Shown: in pieces, positions 43,147 through 50,659 of the stretch | Layout: every line of letters begins with the position of its first letter | Position numbering within the stretch: the first letter of the stretch is position 1 | NCBI GenBank assembly: GCA_963821935.1 | Contig: CAWGFM010000005.1 | Coordinates: 1,054,001 to 1,118,000, forward strand | DNA: 64,000 nt | Direction: 5' to 3' | DNA from: JAOUEA01 sp963821935 | Lineage (GTDB): Bacteria > Actinomycetota > UBA4738 > HRBIN12 | The notes under the pieces: generated by a model | The model's database searches: none | Told to the model about the DNA's origin: nothing | What the model saw: only the letters and a program-made list of their open reading frames with translations | Position numbers and translations under genes: made by a program

Positions 43147-45039
43147 ATGAGCCTGGGGTGGGCACGCGCTCGCACGTCGCCGGACCCCTCCGAGCTGCTC
43201 CCGCTAACCGAGCGCGCCCGGTATCTCGACGCGATGAGACTGGGGCTCGCGGCGGTCGCGGTCGCGGCCGGCGTCCTCTGGCCCGAGCTGGTGGTCGCGC
43301 CGCTCGCATGGCTCGTCGGAGCGACCGCCGTCTACCTGGGCCTGGCCATCGGACCGGCGCTCGCTGCCCGCTTGCGACGCGGCATCGCGCTGCCGGCGTT
43401 ACAGGGCGGACTGCTGCTCGACGGCCTCTACCTCGCCACCGTCGTGGGGTTCACGGGCGGCGCCGTCAGCCCACTGCGCTTCCTGCTGTACGCCCACGTG
43501 GTCGCGGTGACGCTCTTGTGCTCCTATCGCACCGGGCTGAAGCTCGCGCTGTGGGACACGGTGCTGTTCCTGCTGGTGGTGGAGGCGATCGCGGCGGATC
43601 TGGTGCCGCAGCTCGGACCCGCGTCGGACGAGTCGGTCACCGCGGCCGTGGTGCTCACCGTCGCGGCGATGTGGGTCCTGGCGATCGGAACCGCGGCGTT
43701 CTCGGCGGCCAACGAGCGTCAGCTGCGGCGTCAGAAGGTGGGGCTGGCCTCTCTGTCGGCCATGGTCGCTCGCATGGACGAGCTCGACGCCGCCGACCGG
43801 GCCGAGGAGATCCCCCGGATCCTGCTGGCCGCTCTCGGCTCGACCTTCGGGTTCACCCGCGGGGTCGTACTGTCCTCGTCGGACGGGGGCCGCCTCGAGG
43901 TGCTCACCGCGACGGATGCGGGCTCGCCCAGGGCGATCCCCGATGGGAGCGATCCGGCGATCCTTCGGGCGTGGGACGAGCGGGCGCCGCAGCTCGTCCG
44001 AACGCTTGACGCCTCGGATCCGTGTCTCGACGCGCTTCTCCCCGAGGCCCGCAACGTGGCGGTCGTGCCGCTGTTCCACGCGGGTGGCCGGCATCTCGGC
44101 GTCGTCGCGATGGAACGCGGCGCCGAGGTCGGCGGGATGCGCCGCTGGGAGGTGGACCTGACGGCCCAGTTCGCGGCACACGCCGCACTCGCCCTCTCCA
44201 ACGCGTGGCTGACCGACGAACGCGAGCGTCAGCTGGCGACGATCCGTGGGTTGGAGGTGCGGCTGCGCGCTCACAACGCCGACCTGGAGGCCACGGTCGC
44301 CGACCGGACGGAGGAGCTCCGCCGGACGATCGCCGATCTGGAAGAGATCGACCGGCAACGCCGGGGGCTCCTCCACCATGTGGTCCGGGCGGCTGAGGAC
44401 GAGCGCACGCGCATAGCGCACGACGTGCACGACGATCCCGTGCAGAAGCTGATCGCCGTCAAGATGCAGCTGGAGATGCTCGGCTCCGCACATCCCGAGC
44501 TGCCGGAGGTGATGGAGGCCCAGGCCACGGTCGCCTCGACGATCGACAGCATGCGGCGGATGCTGTTCGACCTCAGCCCGCCGATCCTGGACGAGACCGG
44601 GATCGGCCCGGCGCTCCGGTACTTCCTGGAGCATTCGCCGGTCACGACGGAGTGGTCGCTGGACGACCAGCTGCGCTCACAGCCATCCACGCAGACGCGG
44701 CTGATCCTGTACCGCATCGCGCAAGAAGCGTTGACCAACGCGCGCAAGCATGCGAACGCGGCGAAGGTCAAGGTCACGCTGGAGGGACGGGACGACGGCG
44801 TGTGGATGGAGATCGCGGACGACGGCGACGGCTTCGAGCCGACGGCGGCGGTCTCCACACCCGGCCACCTGGGCCTGGTGGCCATGCGAGAACGGGCTGA
44901 GATGGCCGGTGGATGGAGCCTGCTGCAGAGCCTGCCGGGATCGGGCACCGTGCTGCAGGTGTGGCTGCCTCATGTCGGGGGCGGCACCGGCGGGATCGGC
45001 GACGAGCTGGCGTCGGTGTCGGAGTCCTCGACACCCTAG
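43147..45039 (+). CDS. GAF-containing sensor histidine kinase (HisKA_3, NarX-like)
   Basis: A 630-residue kinase. The N-terminal part (about 25-190) has five or six membrane helices. A GAF-like domain (about 205-350) and a coiled coil (about 355-410) follow. The HisKA_3 dimerisation domain has RIAHDVHDDPVQKLIAVKMQ, with H428 as the probable phospho-acceptor, and the ATPase has EALTNARKHANA and IADDGDGFEP then GHLGLVAMRERAE. This type phosphorylates NarL/LuxR regulators, so the gene at 40454 is the expected partner, and the receiver-EAL gene a possible second target. The membrane module has no recognised ligand motif. Confidence 0.9.
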   Translation: MSLGWARARTSPDPSELLPLTERARYLDAMRLGLAAVAVAAGVLWPELVVAPLAWLVGATAVYLGLAIGPALAARLRRGIALPALQGGLLLDGLYLATVVGFTGGAVSPLRFLLYAHVVAVTLLCSYRTGLKLALWDTVLFLLVVEAIAADLVPQLGPASDESVTAAVVLTVAAMWVLAIGTAAFSAANERQLRRQKVGLASLSAMVARMDELDAADRAEEIPRILLAALGSTFGFTRGVVLSSSDGGRLEVLTATDAGSPRAIPDGSDPAILRAWDERAPQLVRTLDASDPCLDALLPEARNVAVVPLFHAGGRHLGVVAMERGAEVGGMRRWEVDLTAQFAAHAALALSNAWLTDERERQLATIRGLEVRLRAHNADLEATVADRTEELRRTIADLEEIDRQRRGLLHHVVRAAEDERTRIAHDVHDDPVQKLIAVKMQLEMLGSAHPELPEVMEAQATVASTIDSMRRMLFDLSPPILDETGIGPALRYFLEHSPVTTEWSLDDQLRSQPSTQTRLILYRIAQEALTNARKHANAAKVKVTLEGRDDGVWMEIADDGDGFEPTAAVSTPGHLGLVAMRERAEMAGGWSLLQSLPGSGTVLQVWLPHVGGGTGGIGDELASVSESSTP

Positions 45040-45327
45040 GGGATGCACCCCGGTCGCGGGAGGCATCCTGCCACGCTCGAGGGCTCATCGCGCCGCACGT
45101 CTCCGGTTGACCAGTCAGCCTTGCCCTGGAAGGGTTGACTCACAGGGCAGGGCTTCATCATCCAGCCGAAGCGCCGAGCTGGGGTTCAAGATGGGCAGCG
45201 GATCAGGAGGCAACGACGGAGGTCGACGATCCGTCGTTCGCACGATGGAGCAATCGGAGTGAGGGAGGTCTCTCGCTCCCACCAGATCCGGGACGACGAA
45301 GAAGAACGGCGCCGATGCCAGTTAGCC
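45040..45327. other. Intergenic region, nothing recognised
   Basis: 288 bases after the kinase gene. Open frames are present but none with coding character. An upstream in-frame GTG at 45259 could extend the next gene into this stretch. Confidence 0.3.
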
Positions 45328-46332
45328 ATGCCGGCGATGACCCCCGAGGCGCTCATCTCCAACCCATACGAGCTCGTTCCCCGCAACGTGACGCCGGACA
45401 CGATCGCTGGGTGGAAGGCGGTGGCCGACGGGTTCCTGACCAACGAGTCCTGTGCCTTCCACCGCAACGTGGAGATCTCGTCGCGCTATGCCTGGATCCA
45501 CAAGCTCCTGCCAGCTTGCTTCAAGTGGGCCGGGATGGCCGCGATCGCATCGCATCACGTCCGGCTCGCCCTCTTCCCGCTCCGGCTGGACACCGATCGC
45601 TCTGGCTATGTGGACATCCCGCGCAGCTTGGTTCGCCAGAGACTGCTGCTGATGGACGACGTGCACATGATTCGGGCAACGAACAATGCCATCTTCAACG
45701 ACATCTTCTGGGTCCACCTCGCATACGTCAGCGCCGAAGACGGGATCGATCGCCTACGCGCTCTCCTCCGAGAGGAGCGCCGCTATGCGCCCGTCCTCTC
45801 CGGCTTCGAGGCGATCGACCGAGGACGCCGCGTCCTCGAGGACGGCTCGACGTCCGCGGAGGCTCGACGGACGGCGTGTGATCTCATCTGGGAGGGCAAC
45901 GTCCAGCTCCTGGAGCATGAGCAGCGCGCCTTGGTGCAACCCAACTTCGATCGCCTCTCGTGCGCATTCGCCAGGCTCATCTCTATGGGCTCGGCCACGA
46001 GGTTCGAGGTGCGTGGAGTGCGGCACGAGATCGCGTACTTCACTTCGTTCTACCTGTCCTCGGCCACGCGAGGGAGCGCGCACACTCGGGGTGCACATGC
46101 GTGGCCGAGGATCACCCAGTTCGATGATCGCTGGTGTTGGCTCGTCACGAGCGTCATCCCGCGCTTCCGGAGATTCGATACCGACACACGCTTGATCGAA
46201 CCGAGCCTGCGACGCATCCTCGCCGAGGCGCGGGACTACGCGTCGATGCCCTGCGTACCTCCGCTCCCACTGCAGACGCAGGGTCAGGGCCGACGCCGGA
46301 CAACGGTGGTCACACGGCGCCCGGCCCCGTAG
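45328..46332 (+). CDS. Unrecognised protein with repeat-derived C-terminus
   Basis: A 334-residue protein from ATG 45328; GTG 45259 would add 23 residues. I do not recognise the family. The sequence is rich in aromatic and basic residues (YAWIHKLLPACFKWAGMAAI, FNDIFWVHLAYVSAEDG, FDDRWCWLVTSVIPRFRRF) and appears globular, with no signal peptide. The last 27 codons (from about VPPLPLQTQG) fall in the 87-bp repeat that also occurs at 29.5 kb, so the natural C-terminus was probably replaced when the repeat inserted. It is flanked by the signalling locus and two cyclase genes. Confidence 0.55.
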   Translation: MPAMTPEALISNPYELVPRNVTPDTIAGWKAVADGFLTNESCAFHRNVEISSRYAWIHKLLPACFKWAGMAAIASHHVRLALFPLRLDTDRSGYVDIPRSLVRQRLLLMDDVHMIRATNNAIFNDIFWVHLAYVSAEDGIDRLRALLREERRYAPVLSGFEAIDRGRRVLEDGSTSAEARRTACDLIWEGNVQLLEHEQRALVQPNFDRLSCAFARLISMGSATRFEVRGVRHEIAYFTSFYLSSATRGSAHTRGAHAWPRITQFDDRWCWLVTSVIPRFRRFDTDTRLIEPSLRRILAEARDYASMPCVPPLPLQTQGQGRRRTTVVTRRPAP

Positions 46333-46335
46333 CCG
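46249..46335 (+). repeat. 87-bp dispersed repeat, copy B
   Basis: Second copy of the segment at 29491-29577, same orientation, no gaps, about 10 differences. Here it provides the last codons and the stop of the gene at 45328-46332. Confidence 0.75.
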
Positions 46336-46424
46336 TTTACCGGATCGAGGCAACTCAACACGTTGCAGACTGCCGCCCAAGAAGCTCAGGATGCCTTCAT
46401 GGACATCTCCGGTCCGTGGTGTCG

Positions 46425-47777
46425 ATGTCGAGTGGGGGCGTGACGGTGGCCGAGGTCCACGATTTCGGCTACGCCCGGGCTGATGACGGCGCCTTCATCG
46501 CGTACAAGACGCTCGGTGAGGGTCCCATCGACCTCGTCTGGCAGTTCGACTGGCTCGGCAACCTGGATGTGATCTGGGAAGAGCGGGATTTTGCCCGGAT
46601 GTTCGATGAGATGGCGTCCTTCTCGAGGGTGATCCTGCACGACCGGCGAGCGACCGGGCTATCGAGTCGGGACGTCGACGTCCCCGACCTGGAGACCAGG
46701 GTCGCGGATCTCGTGTGCGTGCTCGACACCATCGGCGCGGAACGACCAGTCCTCGCCGGTGAGCGGGAAGGCGGCGCCCCCAACATCCTCCTCGCGGCCA
46801 GCGACCCCGGCCGGGTGCGGAGCTTGATCTGGTACGCACCGTCAGCGTGTTCGATCTGGTCGCGGGACTACCCATGGGGAGCGACACCCGAATACGTCGA
46901 GCGTGACCGGCTCGGCTTCGAGACGTGGGGGACCGCGCAGTACGGTGAGACGTTCATCGAGACGGAAGCTCTCGACGGTCACGATATCCGGGCGGACGCT
47001 GCAGCGAACATCGCGAAGATCAGCCGGAACACCGCAACCCCAGACGTGGCGCGTCGCTTGACCGAGGTCTGGTACGGCACGGACATCCGACCACTGCTGC
47101 CAGCCGTGACCGTGCCGACGCTGCTCATCAGCTACGACCAGGGGCCGGATGCCGCAGGCGAGCTTGCTTCGATCGCGTCCGCGATGCCGCATGCGCGTAC
47201 CCAACTCCTGCCTGGTGCTGAATCCGACGGAGAGTTCGGCGCGTTCTTCAACGCGGTCCGGGAGTTCATCGGGATCGACCGACCCCCTTCGTTCGACTCT
47301 GTCCTTGCGACCGTCCTGTTCACCGACATCGTCGATTCGACCCGCCTCCAGGCCAGCCTGGGTGACAGGGGATGGAAGGACTTGATCGGGCGTCACGACG
47401 CATTGGTCCGTAGCCTGCTCGAGCGGTTCCGAGGCCGTGAGGTCAAGACCATGGGCGACGGGTTCCTCGCGACGTTCGATGGACCGGCTCGCGGCGTTCG
47501 ATGCGCCGAGACGATCGCCACGAACGTGCAGTCTCTCGGCATCGAGATCCGCGCAGGAGTGCACACGGGCGAAGTTCGGATGGAGAACGGCGACGTCATC
47601 GGACTAGGAGTCTCGATCGGCGCACGAGTGATGTCGAAGGCGAGTGCGTCGGAGGTTCTCGTCTCCCAGACCGTGAAAGACCTGGTGGCGGGGTCCGGCC
47701 TGGAGTTCGAGGAGCGCGGCGAGCACGAACTGAAAGGCGTTCCCGGCACCTGGCGGCTGTATCGGGTGGTGGATTGA
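46425..47777 (+). CDS. Alpha/beta hydrolase-class III cyclase fusion with changed nucleophile site
   Basis: A 450-residue protein. The N-terminal alpha/beta hydrolase domain (about 10-280) has IAYKTLGEGPIDLVWQFDW and RVILHDRRATGLSSR, but the elbow reads LAGEREGGAPN where relatives have GxSxGG. The serine nucleophile is arginine, so this domain should not hydrolyse. The C-terminal class III cyclase domain (about 292-448) is intact: TVLFTDIVDST, MGDGFLATFDG, IRAGVHTGEV and SIGARVMSKA. The hydrolase fold may be a ligand sensor controlling cAMP or cGMP synthesis. The start is uncertain (GTG 46419 or 46441 also fit). Confidence 0.85.
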   Translation: MSSGGVTVAEVHDFGYARADDGAFIAYKTLGEGPIDLVWQFDWLGNLDVIWEERDFARMFDEMASFSRVILHDRRATGLSSRDVDVPDLETRVADLVCVLDTIGAERPVLAGEREGGAPNILLAASDPGRVRSLIWYAPSACSIWSRDYPWGATPEYVERDRLGFETWGTAQYGETFIETEALDGHDIRADAAANIAKISRNTATPDVARRLTEVWYGTDIRPLLPAVTVPTLLISYDQGPDAAGELASIASAMPHARTQLLPGAESDGEFGAFFNAVREFIGIDRPPSFDSVLATVLFTDIVDSTRLQASLGDRGWKDLIGRHDALVRSLLERFRGREVKTMGDGFLATFDGPARGVRCAETIATNVQSLGIEIRAGVHTGEVRMENGDVIGLGVSIGARVMSKASASEVLVSQTVKDLVAGSGLEFEERGEHELKGVPGTWRLYRVVD

Positions 47778-47892
47778 CCACCCCGTACGCTCGGCCATGC
47801 TCCGGATCAAGGACCTTTGCCCCGTCGCTGCTGCCGGCACGAACGCGGGCACCGAGGGCTGCGGGTACGCGCACCGGATAGGGTTGGCCATC

Positions 47893-50550
47893 GTGGAGCT
47901 ACCCACCGGCACCGTGACCTTCCTGTTCACGGACATCGAGGGCTCGACCCACTTGCTGCACGAGCTTGGGCACGAGCGCTACGGCCGGCTGCAGGACGAG
48001 CACAACGCGATCGTGCGCGAGGCGATCGCGCTGGGACGGGGCATCGAGATCCGTACCGAGGGCGACTCGTTCTTCGCGGCGTTCCCGTCGCCTGTCGGCG
48101 CTGTGCTCACCGCGGTCATGGCGCAACGGCGATTGGCCGGCCATGTGTGGCCTGAGGAGCAGGAGATCCGGATCCGGGTCGGGATGCACACCGGCCAGGG
48201 GCTGCTGGGCGGTGACGACTACCTCGGGATCGACGTCAACCGCGCCGCGCGCATCGCCGCGGCGGGCCATGGCGGGCAGGTCGTCCTATCGTCGGCGACC
48301 GCTGGCTTGGTCGAACACGATCTGCCCGACGGCGTCACGTTGCGCGATCTCGGTTCGCATCGGCTGAAGGACTTCCCGCAGCCGCTCCGGCTGTGCGACC
48401 TGCTGATCGAGGGCGTGTCGTCGGAGTTCCCAACGCTGCGCTCCCTCGATGCGCGCCCCACGAACATCCCTTCTGAACGAACGTCGTTCGTGGGCCGGAC
48501 ACAGGAGATCGCCGAGCTCGAGGATCTCTTGTCGACGACACGCGTGCTGACCCTCACAGGACCCGGCGGCATCGGGAAGACCCGGCTCGCTACGCACGTG
48601 GCCGGCAGAGTCCTCGAGCGTTTCGCGGACGGTGTCTTCCTGGTCGACCTCAGTCCACTGATCGACCACGAGGTCGTGATCCCGGAGATCGCCGGGACCC
48701 TGAAGGTCCGTCGCGTTCCAGGTCAGGACGTGGCCGAGACTCTGCAGCACCATCTCCAGGATCGCCAGTTGCTGCTCGTGCTCGACAACGTCGAACAGGT
48801 GATCGACGCGGCACCGGTGGTGGGATCCTTGCTCGACTCAGCGCCTGGTCTCGCCCTCTTCTCGACGAGCCGGGTTCCGTTGCGGGTCGCGGGCGAGCAT
48901 CGATACGCGCTCGAGCCCATGCCCGTGCCCGTCCGTGCCGATGGGTCAGAGCATGTTGGTTCGTTCGACGCCGTCCAGTTGTTCGCACAACGGGCCGCCT
49001 CGGTGCAGCCGGCATTCGTCCTCGACGAGAGGTCGTTACCTGCGGTCGGCCGAATCGTGGCCGCGCTGGACGGCCTGCCTCTCGCGCTGGAACTGGCGGC
49101 GAGCCGGATGGGTCTGCTCACCCCTGAGTCATTGGCGGATCGACTCACCAAGCGGTTGCCGATGCTGACAGGCGGCCTCCGTGATGCGCCGGAACGCCAG
49201 CGGACATTGTCGGCGACCATCGCCTGGAGCCACGATCTCCTCGACGATGAGGCTCGGCGGCTGTTCGCGCGCCTGTCCGTGTTCTCGGGTGGCTGCACGT
49301 TGAACGCAGCCGAGCTCGTATGCGGGGACGATCTCGACGTGCTCGATGTCATGGCAAGACTCGTGGACGCGAGCTTGGTTCCGCGATCCGACCCAGATGC
49401 CAGCGAGGTGCGCTTCTCGATGCTCGAGACGATCCGCGAGTTCGCGGGCGCCCAGCTCGACGCGCGGGGCGACCGCTTGGTTATCGCAACTCGTCATGCC
49501 CAGTGGGTTCGCTCACTGACCGCCGAAGCTGAACCGCACATGGCCGACGAGGAGCAGTCGAATTGGTTCGAGATCCTGGAGCGGGAGCACGACAACATCC
49601 GAGCCGCGCTCGATCTCGCCGAGGAGCAGGCTCACGACCGACCAGCCGTTGAAACCGGGCTTCGAACGGCGGCGGCGGTCTGGCGGTTCTGGCAGGAGCG
49701 GAACCACCTAGCCGAGGCACATGACCGGCTCGCACGGCTGCTCTCCCTGCCCGAGGCACGCCATCCGGACGAGGCTCGGGCCCGCGGGCTCGGCGCCTAC
49801 GGCGGGATCCTCTACTGGCAGTCAGATTACGTGACCATGCGTGAGGCCTACGAGGAGGCCGTGTCGATCGCTCGCTCCCTCGGCGACCGGGCACTCTTGG
49901 CGAGCGCGCTGTTCGACCTGTCGTTCGTGCCGGGCATGATCGAAGGGGACTTCGCGGCGTCGGAACACATCATGCGTGAAGCACTCGAGGTCGCCGGGGA
50001 GGCTGACGAACTGCTGCGAAGCCGCATCCTGGGAGGCCTCGGCTTCGCCGGGATGTTCCAGGGGCAGCCCGCCGTTGCGATCGACTGGTTCGAGCAGGCG
50101 ATCGAGATCCAGCAGACCATCGGCGACCGTTTCGGCGTCCCACAGAACCTCGTGGGGATCGCCGCGATGCAGGTGCTGCTCGGGGACGTCGACGCGGCGC
50201 GCGCCAATCTTCGGGAAGCGACGGTGCTGGCGACGGAGTCGAGCGCGGCCCCGATGCTCGCCACCGTGGTCGTTCCCAACGCCGTGCTCGCCTCCATCGA
50301 CGGCCGGCACGAGGATGCCGCTCGGCTCGTCGGCGCGTGGGAGCGACTCGAGCGCGACCATCGGGTCGGCTTCCCGGATGCCGCGATAGCACAGTTCGCC
50401 GACCCGGCGGCCGCGGCACGCGGGGCACTTGGCGACGAGGGATACGAGCGTTTCCTCAAGCAGGGGTTCTCCCTCGACCTCGACGGCATCCGCACCCTCG
50501 CGTTGGCCGAAGGATCACTCGTGGACGAGACCTTGGGAACGCCCCTTTGA
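47893..50550 (+). CDS. Class III cyclase-NB-ARC-type ATPase-TPR regulator
   Basis: An 885-residue multidomain protein. An N-terminal cyclase domain (about 1-165) has TVTFLFTDIEGSTHLL and EGDSFFAAF. A P-loop ATPase (about 195-470) has Walker A GPGGIGKTR and Walker B LLLVLDNVEQV, plus LPLALELAASRMG as in AfsR/LuxR-type STAND ATPases. A helical TPR-like C-terminus (about 540-860) follows. There is no LuxR HTH at the end. Such STAND proteins oligomerise on ligand binding and switch a partner domain, here the cyclase. GTG 47893 begins at the conserved VELPTGTVTF; ATG 47797 would add 32 residues. It is 115 bp from the hydrolase-cyclase. Confidence 0.87.
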   Translation: MELPTGTVTFLFTDIEGSTHLLHELGHERYGRLQDEHNAIVREAIALGRGIEIRTEGDSFFAAFPSPVGAVLTAVMAQRRLAGHVWPEEQEIRIRVGMHTGQGLLGGDDYLGIDVNRAARIAAAGHGGQVVLSSATAGLVEHDLPDGVTLRDLGSHRLKDFPQPLRLCDLLIEGVSSEFPTLRSLDARPTNIPSERTSFVGRTQEIAELEDLLSTTRVLTLTGPGGIGKTRLATHVAGRVLERFADGVFLVDLSPLIDHEVVIPEIAGTLKVRRVPGQDVAETLQHHLQDRQLLLVLDNVEQVIDAAPVVGSLLDSAPGLALFSTSRVPLRVAGEHRYALEPMPVPVRADGSEHVGSFDAVQLFAQRAASVQPAFVLDERSLPAVGRIVAALDGLPLALELAASRMGLLTPESLADRLTKRLPMLTGGLRDAPERQRTLSATIAWSHDLLDDEARRLFARLSVFSGGCTLNAAELVCGDDLDVLDVMARLVDASLVPRSDPDASEVRFSMLETIREFAGAQLDARGDRLVIATRHAQWVRSLTAEAEPHMADEEQSNWFEILEREHDNIRAALDLAEEQAHDRPAVETGLRTAAAVWRFWQERNHLAEAHDRLARLLSLPEARHPDEARARGLGAYGGILYWQSDYVTMREAYEEAVSIARSLGDRALLASALFDLSFVPGMIEGDFAASEHIMREALEVAGEADELLRSRILGGLGFAGMFQGQPAVAIDWFEQAIEIQQTIGDRFGVPQNLVGIAAMQVLLGDVDAARANLREATVLATESSAAPMLATVVVPNAVLASIDGRHEDAARLVGAWERLERDHRVGFPDAAIAQFADPAAAARGALGDEGYERFLKQGFSLDLDGIRTLALAEGSLVDETLGTPL

Positions 50551-50659
50551 GAGTGTGCTCCCCGGCGAGTGAGTTACTAGCCGAGGAGATCCATCATCGA
50601 GATGCCGCTCGTGCCCGCTGGTTCCTTCGCACACTCGCCGCCCGATATGCTCCGCGCGT

